Assembly: GCA_963831105.1 (NCBI GenBank)
Contig: CAWHOS010000003.1
Location: 1,178,001 to 1,242,000, forward strand
Source: DATFQI01 sp963831105
Lineage (GTDB): Bacteria; Actinomycetota; Thermoleophilia; Solirubrobacterales; Solirubrobacteraceae
Reading direction: 5' to 3'
DNA length: 64,000 nucleotides
Shown: positions 7,561 through 16,801 of the stretch, piece after piece
Layout: each line of letters begins with the position of its first letter
Numbering within the stretch: the stretch's first letter is position 1
Translations under genes and position numbers: made by a program
The notes under the pieces: model-generated
What the model saw: only the letters and a program-made list of their open reading frames with translations
The model's database searches: none
Told to the model about the DNA's origin: nothing

Positions 7561-7889
7561 GCCTGGACCACCCGCCGCAGCGCGGCGTAGGCGTCCTCGC
7601 CGTCGCGCGGCTCGACCGGCCGCCGCCGGATCCGGCCCGTCCAGGCCTCGGCAGAGCCGTCGCCGCGGACGTCCACGCCCGCGCGCACCCCGCCACCGCG
7701 CAGCTCGGCGCGCGCCGCGACCTGCTGGGCGGGCTCGAAGCGCCGCACCCGCAGGTCGACGGTGCTCCGCCCGGGGCCGTCAGCGACCGCGCGGGCGCGC
7801 CGCTCGAGCAGGCTGAGCGCCGCCTCGAGCGAGCCGGCGTCGAGCTTCTCGACCTTCGACCCGTGGCGCACGACGACGCGGAACGCCAT
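7536..7889 (-). CDS. Hypothetical protein, 117 aa
   Basis: Unrecognised 117-residue protein beginning MAFRVVVRHGSKVEKLDAGS. It has an N-terminal beta strand, a central helix (LEAALSLLERRARAVADG) and a second beta-rich half with DLRVRRFEPAQQVAARAEL, which suggests an alpha/beta nucleic-acid- or ligand-binding fold, but no motif is decisive. Its ATG shares one base with the TGA of the upstream lipoprotein gene (TGATG), indicating coupled translation. It overlaps the convergent YgjP-like gene by 25 bp at the 3' end. Confidence 0.65.
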   Translation of the reverse strand: MAFRVVVRHGSKVEKLDAGSLEAALSLLERRARAVADGPGRSTVDLRVRRFEPAQQVAARAELRGGGVRAGVDVRGDGSAEAWTGRIRRRPVEPRDGEDAYAALRRVVQAQSTSVEP

Positions 7890-8254
7890 CAGCCCGCCGC
7901 CTCCAGCAGCGGCGCGGCCTTCTCCCAGCGCGCGATCTCGCAGCCGTTGTTGCGCGCGAAGCGGGCATCGACCTCGCGGCCGCCGAGCGTGCCCTTGATC
8001 GTGGCCGTCTCGGGCCCGCCGAACTGCTCCGTGCACGCGACGTCGTCCGGCACGGGCTCGAGGTCGGCGGGGCGCAGGCCGGCGGCGTCGCGGACCCGGG
8101 ACTCCTTCGCGGGCTCCGGGCCGTCGCCGTCGGGGTCCACGCGCACCGTCAGCTGCGTGGCCGGCGCGTCGGCGGGCGCGGAGGGCTCCTCCTCGGCCCC
8201 GCAGCCGGCGAGGGCCAGGGCGGCCAGGCAGCACGACAGGATCCGCGGCGCCAT
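7889..8254 (-). CDS. Lipoprotein with subtilisin-inhibitor-like (SSI) domain
   Basis: 121-residue predicted lipoprotein. The signal peptide MAPRILSCCLAALALAGC ends in lipobox LAGC (Cys18). After a Pro/Ala linker the segment PADLEPVPDDVACTEQFGGP, then ATIKGTLGGREVDARFARNNGCEIARW, resembles the C-terminal half of Streptomyces subtilisin inhibitor domains (strand - Cys - GP - beta hairpin - NxCE). The two core Cys are present; the reactive-site Cys pair of classical SSI is not obvious in the short N-terminal half. It is probably a membrane-anchored protease-inhibitor relative. It is translationally coupled to the 117-residue gene. ATG 8254 was chosen because it gives a proper signal peptide. Confidence 0.62.
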   Translation of the reverse strand: MAPRILSCCLAALALAGCGAEEEPSAPADAPATQLTVRVDPDGDGPEPAKESRVRDAAGLRPADLEPVPDDVACTEQFGGPETATIKGTLGGREVDARFARNNGCEIARWEKAAPLLEAAG

Positions 8255-8299
8255 CACGCCCACACTACGCGGCAGCCGCCGCGCCGTCACACGAGGGCG

Positions 8300-9613
8300 T
8301 CAGCCGGCCGCGGCGATCGCGGCGCGCTGCGCGACGACCTCGGCGTGGCCGAGCATCAGCACGCCCCCGCCGTCGTCGAGCACGGTGCCGTGCCAGGCGA
8401 TCGCCCGGCGCTGGCCCTCCGCGGAGGGCAGCCGGTGGCCGAGGCCGTCGGCCTGGCCGGTGACGAGCTGCTCGAAGGCCGAGCGGGCGGCCGGGCGCCC
8501 CGCCTTGGGAACGGCGAGCGAGAACCAGTCGCGGCCGATCAGCTCGGCCTCCTCGATGCCGACCACTGCGCAGGCGCGGGCGTTGGCGAGCAGCACGCAG
8601 CCCTCGCGGTCGAGCGCCACGATCAGCGCCCCGGCCGAGTCCAGGAAGCCGCGCGTGCGGTCGAGCTGGGCGTGCAGGCGGCGGCTCTCGGCCTGCTCCT
8701 CGCGGCGGCGGGCGAGGTACTGCGCGAGCTGCGCGCCGATCGTGGCGAACATCGCCGAGATCTCGCCGTTGGGCTCGTTGACGCCGGTGGTGAGGAACTC
8801 GATCACGCCGTCGCAGTCGTCGCCGACGGCCAGCGGGAACGCGATCGCCGTCATCAGGCCTGCGCGCATCGCGCTCGTGGAGCGCACGGTGCGCGCGTCG
8901 CGCGAGAGGTCGGAGACCCACGAAGGGCGCCGGAAGGCCCAGACGCGGCCGGGGATCCCCTGGCCGGGGGCGAAGCGCTCCTCGCGCGTCTGCTCGGCGA
9001 ACTCGAGCAGCTCGTCGCTGCCCGGGGCGTGCCAGACGGCGGTCGGGCGCAGGAGCGACATCTCGTCCGAGGGGCGCCAGACGACGCCGAAGCGCCAGCC
9101 CAGCGTCTCGCCGAGCGTGGCGAGCACGCGCGCGCACAGCGTCTCGGAGTCCAGGCCGGCGGCCAGGTGGTCGGCGATCGCCTGCTGGGCGAGCAGCAGG
9201 TGGTGGGCGCTGCCGACGCGGCGGCGCAGGCGCGCGGCGTCGAGCTCCTTGGTCAGCCGCGGGGCCAGCTCGCGCGGATCGGAGATCACCATCGCGGCGT
9301 CGTCGAGGCCGCGCACGATCGAGGACAGGTCGCCGCGGCGCACGTTCGGCGAGACGGCGACGAAGGGGAGGTGGGGGTCGCTCAGGCGCGTGAGCGCGAG
9401 CGCCTTGCGGGCCGGCACGGCGCCGGGCTCGTCGCCGCCGTAGAGCACCGCGTTCCAGCCCCGGCGCCCCAGCGCGGCGGACAGCGCGTCCGCGCCGTCG
9501 GCGTGCACGCGGTCCATCTGCCAGCCGGCCTCGGCCATGTGGGTGGCCAGCAGCGCGGCGTACTCCTCGGGTACGTCGACCATCAGGGCGCGCAGGGTGC
9601 GATGAGGCCTCAC
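8300..9613 (-). CDS. Sensor protein: receiver-like - GAF - PAS
   Basis: 437-residue signalling protein without a visible output domain. Residues 8-125 look like a degenerate response-regulator receiver fold (LRALMVDVPEEYAALLATHM; RRGWNAVLYGG), lacking the normal phospho-acceptor Asp pattern. Residues 140-295 form a GAF domain (AIADHLAAGLDSETLCARVLA; GIPGRVWAFRRPSWVSDL; GVIEFLT). Residues 315-425 form a PAS domain (FLDSAGALIVALDREGCVLLANARACAVVG). The GTG start at 9613 places it 67 bp downstream of the GGDEF-EAL gene on the same strand, so it may provide sensory input to cyclic-di-GMP control. An alternative start is ATG at residue 11. Confidence 0.78.
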   Translation of the reverse strand: MRPHRTLRALMVDVPEEYAALLATHMAEAGWQMDRVHADGADALSAALGRRGWNAVLYGGDEPGAVPARKALALTRLSDPHLPFVAVSPNVRRGDLSSIVRGLDDAAMVISDPRELAPRLTKELDAARLRRRVGSAHHLLLAQQAIADHLAAGLDSETLCARVLATLGETLGWRFGVVWRPSDEMSLLRPTAVWHAPGSDELLEFAEQTREERFAPGQGIPGRVWAFRRPSWVSDLSRDARTVRSTSAMRAGLMTAIAFPLAVGDDCDGVIEFLTTGVNEPNGEISAMFATIGAQLAQYLARRREEQAESRRLHAQLDRTRGFLDSAGALIVALDREGCVLLANARACAVVGIEEAELIGRDWFSLAVPKAGRPAARSAFEQLVTGQADGLGHRLPSAEGQRRAIAWHGTVLDDGGGVLMLGHAEVVAQRAAIAAAG

Positions 9614-9680
9614 TTGTGGTCCATCGGCGTCCCAGCCGAGCGCTTGAGTGCGAAGGGCGCGCGCGCCCTCGTACGGTCGT

Positions 9681-11101
9681 TTAGCGGGCCGCCTCGGCGG
9701 CCAGCCTCGCCGTCATCCCGGCCGCGGGCAGCGCGTCGCCGAACAGCCGGCCCTGCGCCAGCGGGCAGCCGAGCGCGGCGAGGAAGTGCTGCTGCAGCGG
9801 CACCTCGACGCCCTCGGCGACAGTCGTCATCCCGAGCGCGTCCGAGAGCGCGATCACCGCGCGCACGATCGCGCCCGACTCGGGGTCGTCGGGGATCTCG
9901 CGCAGGAACGAGCGGTCGATCTTGAGCGTCTGGACCGGGAGCAGCCGCAGGCGCGAGAGCGACGACCAGCCCGCGCCGAAGTCGTCGATCGCGATCTGCA
10001 GGCCGGCGTCGTGCAGCTCGCGCAGCAGCGGGCCGATCCGCTCGGGCTCGCGCAGCGTGGCCGACTCCGTGAGCTCCATCGTGAGCCGCCGCGGGTCCAC
10101 GCCCTCGCCGCGCAGCCTGCGCGATCAGCTCGAGCGCGAAGTCCGGCCGGTGCAGCTCGCGCGGGGAGACGTTGAACGACATCCGCGGGCTCAGCCCGGC
10201 CGCCTCCCACTCGCGCAGCTGGCGCGCCATCGCGCCGACGACCCACTCCCCGATCGGGTCGAGCAGGCTCATCTGCTCGGCGGCCGGGAGGAAGGCGTCG
10301 GGGTGCACGAGCCCGCGCTCGGGGTCGTTCCAGCGCAGCAGCGCCTCCATCGAGTGAAGGCGGCCGCTGGCCGTCCACACGATCGGCTGGTAGTGCAGCT
10401 CGAGCTCGTCGTCGGCGATCGCGCGCCGCAGCCGCGAGGACAGCGACAGCCGCTCGAGCGGGTCGTGGCCCACGCTCGCGTACACCGTCGAGGCCGCCCG
10501 CCCGCGGCCCTTGCTCTGGTACATCGCGGTGTCGGCGTGCTGGAGCAGCGTGTGCGCGCCGTCGGCGTCGCCCGGGAAGACCGAGATGCCGACGCTGGCC
10601 TCGACGTGGAACTCCGCGCCGGCGATCTGGAACGGCTTGGCGAGCCGGACGGCGATGTCGTCGGCGGCCGCCCGCGCCGCCGGCTCGGCCGCGCCGGGCT
10701 CGAGGTCGTCGAGCAGCACGAGGAACTCGTCGCCGCCGTGGCGGGCCAGCAGCCCGCCCGGCTCCTCGACACCGCCGAGCCGCGTGGCGACCCGCCGCAG
10801 CAGCCGGTCGCCCGCCGCGTGGCCGAACGAGTCGTTGACGAGCTTGAAGTTGTCGAGGTCGACGAACAGCAGCGCGACGGCGCGCTCGCGCTTGCGCGCG
10901 CGGGCGACCGAGGAGCGCAGCCGCGCGTCGAGCTGCGATGCGGTTGGCCAGCCCGGTCAGCGGGTCGTGGCCGGCCAGCCAGCGCAGCTCCGCCTCGGCC
11001 TCCTCGAGCCGCTCCTGGAGCGACCGGTCGGGCATCTCGGCCTCGCTCTCGGCGGAGCGGACCCGGGATGGTTGCGGCGAGGGGGTGCGCTTGGAGGGCA
11101 T
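9681..11101 (-). pseudogene. GGDEF-EAL cyclic-di-GMP protein, two frameshifts
   Basis: Cyclic-di-GMP synthase/phosphodiesterase-type protein read in three frames. The first frame (from ATG 11101) gives a short helical N-terminus and LAGHDPLTGLANRI. A frame change near 10935 leads to the GGDEF core (HGGDEFLVLLDDLEP, VGISVFPGDADG) and the first EAL half (LHYQPIVW, EALLRWNDP, MSFNVSPREL). A second change near 10115 leads to the rest of EAL (MELTESA, IDDFGAGWSS, LKIDRSFL, TTVAEGVE). Dropping one base at 10115 (CAGGCTG) restores the frame. Catalytic GGDEF and most EAL motifs are intact, so sequencing error is as likely as true decay. It neighbours the GAF-PAS sensor. Confidence 0.8.
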
Positions 11102-11152
11102 CCGTGCGGACGCCGACCATCGGCGCCCGCACGGAATGGTACCTGCGGAGCC

Positions 11153-12481
<1,329 letters not shown>

Positions 12482-12565
12482 GAGCGATCTCCCGGTCGAA
12501 GCTTGGTCGTCCTCCACTACCCGCAATGATGACGGGTACGACCTGCATGCGGGATGAAGAGCCCC

Positions 12566-12799
12566 TCAGGAGGTGAGGATCGCGGCGGCCATCGCGCCCA
12601 GCACGAGCAGCGCGGCGAGGCCGAGGACGCCCCGCGTCTGGCCCTTGCTCGACGGGAACGTGTCGATGCCCCTGATCCCGACGACGGAGATGATCACGGC
12701 GAAGACCGCGAGCACGCCGCCGGCGACGTAGAAGAGCGTCTTGGAGGACTCCTCGTGGCCCTCCGCGGCGGCGAAGACGATCGTGAGGGCGTGCAGCAC
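12566..12799 (-). CDS. Small two-helix membrane protein
   Basis: 77-residue hydrophobic protein with GTG start at 12799 (VLHALTIVFAAAEG). It has two predicted transmembrane segments (TLFYVAGGVLAVFAVIISVVG and VLGLAALLVLGAMAAAILT) joined by a short polar loop. I do not recognise a family, and the role is unknown. It lies directly downstream of dcd (10-bp gap, same strand), so it may be co-transcribed. Confidence 0.6.
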   Translation of the reverse strand: MLHALTIVFAAAEGHEESSKTLFYVAGGVLAVFAVIISVVGIRGIDTFPSSKGQTRGVLGLAALLVLGAMAAAILTS

Positions 12800-12809
12800 G
12801 GGCGGCAAC

Positions 12810-13364
12810 CTACCGCATGTAGCGGCTCTCGGTGGCCGCCGTCTGGCCCTGGTAATGGGAGCCCAGCGCCTCCGAGCCGTAGGGGCGCTCGGCCGGCGCG
12901 TCGAGCGTCATGAACGAGAGCTGGGCGATCAGGATCCCGGGGTAGAGCTTGATCGGCACGCGCGTGAGGTTGGTGATCTCGAGCGTCAGCGTGCCCTTGA
13001 AGCCGGGGTCGACGAAGCCCGCCGTGGCGTGCACGATCAGGCCGAGGCGGCCGAGCGAGCTCTTGCCCTCGATGCGGGCGACGATGTCGTCGGGCAGCTC
13101 GACGTACTCCGCCGTGACCCCGAGCACGAACTCGCCCGGGTGGATCACGAACATCTCGCCCGTGACCTCCTCGGTGAGGTTCGTCGGCGGCTCGCGCAGG
13201 TCGATCGCCGTGGTCCGGTGGTTGTGGAACACCCGGAAGGAGTTGCCGAGCCGCAGGTCCACCGAGGCCGGCTGCACCAGCTCGGGGTCCCAGGGGTCGA
13301 TGACGATCCGGCCCTCCTCGACGAGGCGGCGGATCGTCCCGTCGGACAGGACGGAGGTCGGCAT
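12810..13364 (-). CDS. dcd: dCTP deaminase
   Basis: 184-residue dCTP deaminase, which converts dCTP to dUTP (or directly to dUMP in bifunctional forms) for thymidylate supply. Family motifs are in place: QPASVDLRLGNSFRVF (residues 31-46), IEGKSSLGRLGLIVHATAGF (98-117) with the catalytic Glu and substrate-binding SSxGR, and DPGFKGTLTLEITN. The C-terminal GSHYQGQ closes the active site. The length is normal. It sits between two small membrane-protein genes on the same strand. It may be functionally linked to the ThyX-like gene at 44.9 kb, though that protein is not a confirmed synthase. Confidence 0.94.
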   Translation of the reverse strand: MPTSVLSDGTIRRLVEEGRIVIDPWDPELVQPASVDLRLGNSFRVFHNHRTTAIDLREPPTNLTEEVTGEMFVIHPGEFVLGVTAEYVELPDDIVARIEGKSSLGRLGLIVHATAGFVDPGFKGTLTLEITNLTRVPIKLYPGILIAQLSFMTLDAPAERPYGSEALGSHYQGQTAATESRYMR

Positions 13365-13374
13365 AGGGGAGATC

Positions 13375-13620
13375 CTAGGGCTGGGGCTGGCGGGAGCGCG
13401 CGTTGACCGGCCGCACGCGCGGTGGCGGCAGCGGCAACGGGTCCCCGTGCGGGCCGCGGCGCGGCGTCCGCGGCAGCGGCGGGATCGGGTGCGGCCGCTC
13501 CTTGCGGGAGCCGCCGTCGCCTCCGGCGTCCTCCGGCTCCGGCTCCGCCTTGATGGCCCAGTAGACCAGCCAGTAGAGGAGCAGCAGCGGGATCTTCAGC
13601 CCGAGGAACAGGTAGAGCAT
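13375..13620 (-). CDS. Small membrane protein with Pro/Arg-rich tail
   Basis: 81-residue protein with one strongly hydrophobic N-terminal helix (MLYLFLGLKIPLLLLYWLVYWAI), then a disordered tail with repeated Pro-Arg runs (PIPPLPRTPRRG, PLPLPPPRVRP). The ATG at 13620 was chosen because GGAG lies about 8 bases upstream on the minus strand; ATG 13632 is possible. The tail composition suggests a cytosolic unstructured region. The gene is 10 bp upstream of dcd. No known family. Confidence 0.5.
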   Translation of the reverse strand: MLYLFLGLKIPLLLLYWLVYWAIKAEPEPEDAGGDGGSRKERPHPIPPLPRTPRRGPHGDPLPLPPPRVRPVNARSRQPQP

Positions 13621-13674
13621 CGCCCACTCCACCCCAGGGATGCTACCCCCGCATCCCCCCGCGCGTGCGCCGGG

Positions 13675-13691
13675 CTGAGTCCTGAACTCAG
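13675..13691 (-). terminator. Short hairpin at the pfkB-like stop codon
   Basis: CTGAGT-CCTGA-ACTCAG forms a perfect 6-bp stem overlapping the TGA of the minus-strand PfkB-family gene. There is no U tract, and it could be a weak terminator or chance. Confidence 0.3.
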
Positions 13692-14623
13692 GGGCGCAGC
13701 TGCAGCGGCGCGGGATCGAACGCGCTGATGCGCTGCAGCTCGTTCACGCGGGCGGTGATCTCCTCGCCCGTGAGCGTCTGCATGCGCTCCGTGCCGAACG
13801 CCTCGACGTTGAACGAGGCCAGCGCGGTGCCGTAGGCCATCGCGGTCCGCAGCAGATCGTCCGTGATCTCCTCGCCCGCGTGGGCGGCGACGTAGCCCAT
13901 GAAGCCGCCCGCGAAGGAGTCGCCGGCGCCCGTCGGGTCCACGACCACCTCGGTCGGGTACGCGGGGATGCCGAACACGCCGCCCTCGGTGAACATCGCC
14001 GAGCCGTACTCGCCCTGCTTGGCGACGACGACCCGGGGGCCCATCGCCAGCACCTTGCGCGCGGCCTTGACGAGGTTGGGCTCGTCGGTGAGCTGGCGGA
14101 CCTCGCCGTCGTTGAGGATCACGCAGTCGACCATCGAGATCGTGCGCAGCAGCGACTCGTGCGCGATGTCGATCCAGAGGTTCATCGAGTCCAGCGCGGA
14201 GAAGTGGCTCGCCTCGCACTGCTCGCGCACGGCGCGCTGCAGCTCGGGCTGGATGTTGGCCAGGAACAGCGTGTCCGAGGCCATGGCCGCCTCGGAGAGC
14301 TTGGGCTGGAAGTGCTCGAAGACGTTGAGGTCGGTCTGCAGCGTGTGGCGGACGTTGACGTCGCGCTCGTAGCGGCCGGCCCAGAAGAACGTCTTGCCGC
14401 CCGGGACGTGCTCGATGTCGTCGGTGATGACGCCACGCGCGCGCAGCACGGCGTACTCCGCCTCGCCGAAGTCGTCGCCGACGGGCCCGATGACCCGGGT
14501 CTCGGCGAGGAAGGACGAGGCCAGCGAGAAGTGCACCGCAGCGCCGCCCAGGAGGCGGTCGCGCTTGGCGGTCTGCGTCTCGACGGCGTCGAACGCGATG
14601 GATCCGACAACGGTCAGGCTCAT
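13688..14623 (-). CDS. PfkB-family carbohydrate/nucleoside kinase
   Basis: 311-residue ribokinase-fold kinase. The N-terminal MSLTVVGSIAFDAVET and LLGGAAVHFSLASSFLA segments match the PfkB substrate-binding region. The catalytic DPTGAGDSFAGGF anion-hole motif is at residues 229-241 with base Asp235. It transfers phosphate from ATP to a sugar or nucleoside; the substrate is not clear. ATG 14623 was chosen because it begins the first conserved strand. It is divergent from the quinone oxidoreductase gene with only 28 bp between the starts, so the promoters must overlap. Confidence 0.9.
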   Translation of the reverse strand: MSLTVVGSIAFDAVETQTAKRDRLLGGAAVHFSLASSFLAETRVIGPVGDDFGEAEYAVLRARGVITDDIEHVPGGKTFFWAGRYERDVNVRHTLQTDLNVFEHFQPKLSEAAMASDTLFLANIQPELQRAVREQCEASHFSALDSMNLWIDIAHESLLRTISMVDCVILNDGEVRQLTDEPNLVKAARKVLAMGPRVVVAKQGEYGSAMFTEGGVFGIPAYPTEVVVDPTGAGDSFAGGFMGYVAAHAGEEITDDLLRTAMAYGTALASFNVEAFGTERMQTLTGEEITARVNELQRISAFDPAPLQLRP

Positions 14624-14651
14624 GCGGCCGAGCAGGGTATCGTCCGCCGCC

Positions 14652-15608
14652 GTGCGAGCCATCCGCATCAGCGAATGGGGCGGTCCGGAGGTGCTCGAGC
14701 TCGTCGAGGACGAGCCGGTCCCCGAGGCCGGCGAGGGCCAGGTCCTGATCCGCGTCGCCCGCGCCGGCGTGAACTTCGCCGACACGCACGCGCGGGAGAA
14801 CTCCTACCTCGCCCGCTACGAGCTGCCGCTGATCCCGGGCGCGGAGGTCGCCGGCGTGCGCGAGGACACGGGCCAGCGCGTCGTGGCGCTGGTCGGGACG
14901 GGCGGCTACGCCGAGTACGTCGCCGCCGACGAGGCCACGGTCTTCCCGATCGAGGACGGCGTGTCCGACGCGACCGCGCTCGCCCTGCTCCTGCAGGGCT
15001 TGACGGCCTGGCACCTCTACCGCACCTCCGCGAAGCTGGCCGAGGGCGAGAGCGTCGTCGTGCACGCGGCCGCCGGCGGGGTCGGCTCGCTCGCCGTGCA
15101 GCTCGGCCGCCACATGGGCGCCGGCCGGGTGATCGCCACGGCGTCCTCGCAGGACAAGCGCGACCTGGCGCTGTCGCTCGGCGCCGACGCGGCCGTCGAC
15201 GTCAACGCCGAGGACCTCGCGGGCGAGCTGATCGAGGCCAACGGCGGCGAGCGCGTCGACGCGGTCTTCGAGATGGCCGGCGGGAGGATCTTCGAGGAGT
15301 CGATGAAGGCGCTCGCCCCGTTCGGCCGGCTCGTCACCTACGGCATCGCCTCGCGCGACCAGAACGAGCTGCGCACGGGCGGGCTCATGCGCCGCAGCCA
15401 CGCGGTCGTCGGCTTCTGGCTGATGCACTGCCTGCGCAAGCCCGAGATGGTCGCGGGGCCCTTGTCCGAGCTCGGCGAGCTCGTCGCGCGCGGCGACCTG
15501 CGCGTGGTCGAGGGCGAGACCTACGGGCTCTCGGAGGTCCGGCGGCTGCACGAGGACCTCGCGGCACGGCGCACCTCGGGCAAGCTCGTGATCGATCCGT
15601 CTCGGTAG
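14652..15608 (+). CDS. Zinc-independent NADPH:quinone oxidoreductase (MDR family)
   Basis: 318-residue medium-chain reductase of the quinone oxidoreductase type. The N-terminal GroES-like domain reads GQVLIRVARAGVNFADTHAR then PLIPGAEVAGV. The Rossmann motif AAAGGVGSLAVQL is near residue 140, followed by DAVFEMAGG and the C-terminal LAARRTSGKLVIDP. The zinc-ligand residues of alcohol dehydrogenases are absent, which fits an NADPH-dependent quinone or enone reductase. The GTG start at 14652 begins the first beta strand. The repeat element copy 2 begins about 10 bp after its TAG. Confidence 0.9.
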   Translation: MRAIRISEWGGPEVLELVEDEPVPEAGEGQVLIRVARAGVNFADTHARENSYLARYELPLIPGAEVAGVREDTGQRVVALVGTGGYAEYVAADEATVFPIEDGVSDATALALLLQGLTAWHLYRTSAKLAEGESVVVHAAAGGVGSLAVQLGRHMGAGRVIATASSQDKRDLALSLGADAAVDVNAEDLAGELIEANGGERVDAVFEMAGGRIFEESMKALAPFGRLVTYGIASRDQNELRTGGLMRRSHAVVGFWLMHCLRKPEMVAGPLSELGELVARGDLRVVEGETYGLSEVRRLHEDLAARRTSGKLVIDPSR

Positions 15609-15618
15609 CGCGTCGCGA

Positions 15619-15830
15619 ACGTCAACTGCGGCTGGGTGAGGAGGTGAGGGTGTCGCCCGCCCGGCGGTCCCCGGGATCGACTAACAGCGCGGGTCGCCTG
15701 ACGCACGCTCAGCGGGACTCATCGACCCATCGTTCCGGGCCTGGAAACGATGGGCACTGCACGCACGCTCAGCGGGACCCTCGCGACCTTCGCTGTAAGT
15801 GGCGGCCCGGAGCAGGCCGCGCGGGCGGCT
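15619..15830. repeat. Palindromic repeat element, copy 2 (right end missing)
   Basis: This region is clearly homologous to 3307-3564. It keeps most of the left inverted repeat (ACGTCAACTGCGGCTGGGT less its first base, from 15620), the CCGGCGGTCCCCGGG segment, both ACGCACGCTCAGCG direct repeats (15701-15714 and 15761-15774, again 60 bp apart), the central hairpin and GTAAGTGGCGGCCCGGAGCAGG. The central hairpin here is CCCATCGTT/AACGATGGG, perfectly paired although its bases differ from copy 1. Similarity stops at about 15830. The outer 35-40 bp, including the right inverted repeat, are absent and replaced by the 5' half of an SRPBCC gene. Confidence 0.83.
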
Positions 15831-16044
15831 CCCAGGCGAGGACGCGACCCCACTCGTGCTCCTCGCCGCCGGGCGCGCGCTCGACGATCCGCCCTCCGGC
15901 CCGCGGCTCGAAGTCCACGGACTCGGGCGCTCCGGAGACGGAGTGGCTGCCCGGCCACCACAGCGACGTGCGCTCGGCCCAGACGCTGAAGGCGTGCTCG
16001 GGCGAGCACTCGACCGTGAACTCGTGCACGAGCGGGTCGGTCAC
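15823..16044 (-). pseudogene. SRPBCC (AHSA1-like) gene truncated by the repeat
   Basis: The GTG at 16044 opens a normal SRPBCC/AHSA1 N-terminus: PLVHEFTVECSPEHAFSVWAE, then TSLWWPGSHSVS, VDFEPRAGGRIVER and EWGRVLAWEPP. After about 74 residues the frame runs into the palindromic element (ARPAPGRHLQRRSRG) and stops at 15769. A full domain needs about 140-150 residues, so the C-terminal half, including the long ligand-cavity helix, is gone. Its start overlaps the ArsR stop (GTGA), the usual ArsR-SRPBCC operon arrangement. It is most likely inactive. Confidence 0.75.
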
Positions 16045-16340
16045 TCGGTGTTCTCCGCGGTGAGCTTGAAGCGGGCGGCGGCCTCGCCCCACACCTGCTC
16101 GAGATACGCGCGGACGGCCTCGGCGCCCTCGTCGTGCAGCCGGTAGAGCCGCCGCGTGCCCTCGGCGCGGTCCGTCACCAGCCCGGCCTCCTTGAGCAGC
16201 CGCAGGTGGCGGGAGACGGCGGGCCGGCTGATCGGCAGCACATCGGCGAGCTGCTGGACCGAGCGGTCGCCGGCTCCGAGCAGCTCCACGATCGCGCGCC
16301 GGTTCGGGTCGCCGAGCGCCTCGAACGGGTTCACGCTCAT
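16041..16340 (-). CDS. ArsR-family winged-helix repressor
   Basis: 99-residue transcription repressor with a typical ArsR helix-turn-helix: FEALGDPNRRAIVELL, then VQQLADVLPISRPAVSRHLRLLKEAGLV (residues 28-55) and the wing EGTRRLYRLH. No metal-binding Cys cluster (such as ELCVCDL) is present, so it belongs to the non-metal group commonly paired with SRPBCC/AHSA1 genes. It is co-translated with the truncated SRPBCC gene and divergent from another SRPBCC gene. An inverted repeat at 16351-16366 is a likely autoregulatory operator. Confidence 0.9.
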   Translation of the reverse strand: MSVNPFEALGDPNRRAIVELLGAGDRSVQQLADVLPISRPAVSRHLRLLKEAGLVTDRAEGTRRLYRLHDEGAEAVRAYLEQVWGEAAARFKLTAENTE

Positions 16341-16350
16341 GCGCTCAATG

Positions 16351-16366
16351 GTAACGTTCCGGTTAC
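16351..16366. promoter_or_regulatory. Candidate ArsR operator
   Basis: GTAAC-gttccg-GTTAC is an inverted repeat in the 28-bp gap between arsR (start 16340, minus) and the divergent SRPBCC gene (start 16369, plus). Size and position fit a winged-helix dimer controlling both genes. Assignment is by position and symmetry only. Confidence 0.5.
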
Positions 16367-16368
16367 GG

Positions 16369-16761
16369 ATGAGGCACTACGAATCGACAGCCGTCATCGA
16401 CGCCCGCCCCGAGGCGGTCTGGGCGGTGCTCACGGACGCGCCCGCGTACGCCGAGTGGGACTCGGGCGTCGTGCGCGTCGAGGGGAGGATCGCGCCGCAG
16501 GAGAAGATCAAGGTCGTCTCGAGGCCAACCCGAAGCGCGTTCGGGTCAGTGACGAGTTCCGCCGCGAGCGGATGGTCTGGAGCGGCGGCATGCCGCTCGG
16601 CCTTCGCCACGCTCACGCCGGAGAACGGCTCCACGCGGTTTGCCATGCGCGAGGAGTACACGGGCCCGATGCTGCCGCTGATCTGGCGCTCGATGCCGGA
16701 CCTGCAGCCCTCGTTCGAGCAGTTCGCGCGCGGCCTGAAGGCGCGCGCCGAGCGCGCATGA
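16369..16761 (+). pseudogene. SRPBCC-family protein with frame disruptions
   Basis: The N-terminus MRHYESTAVIDARPEAVWAV and the C-terminus (FAMREEYTGPM, LPLIWRSMPDLQPSFEQFA) are a clear SRPBCC ligand-binding domain in one frame. The middle is only sensible in another frame: EANPKRVRVSDEFRRERMVWSGGMPLG, read between about 16520 and 16600. At least two indels are needed, and the second junction seems to lack several codons. The single-frame reading gives a non-homologous, Ser/Ala-rich middle. It is divergent from arsR across the candidate operator. It is either a decaying gene or an assembly error. Confidence 0.65.
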
Positions 16762-16801
16762 CGTATCGCTCTGCCGCGCGCGTCGTAAGCTCCTCTGCTC
16801 A

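Noticed and set aside
14620..14652. Possible -10 box (GGTATC) in the PfkB/oxidoreductase divergent gap
   Set aside because: No matching -35 at proper spacing on either strand; chance similarity is likely.
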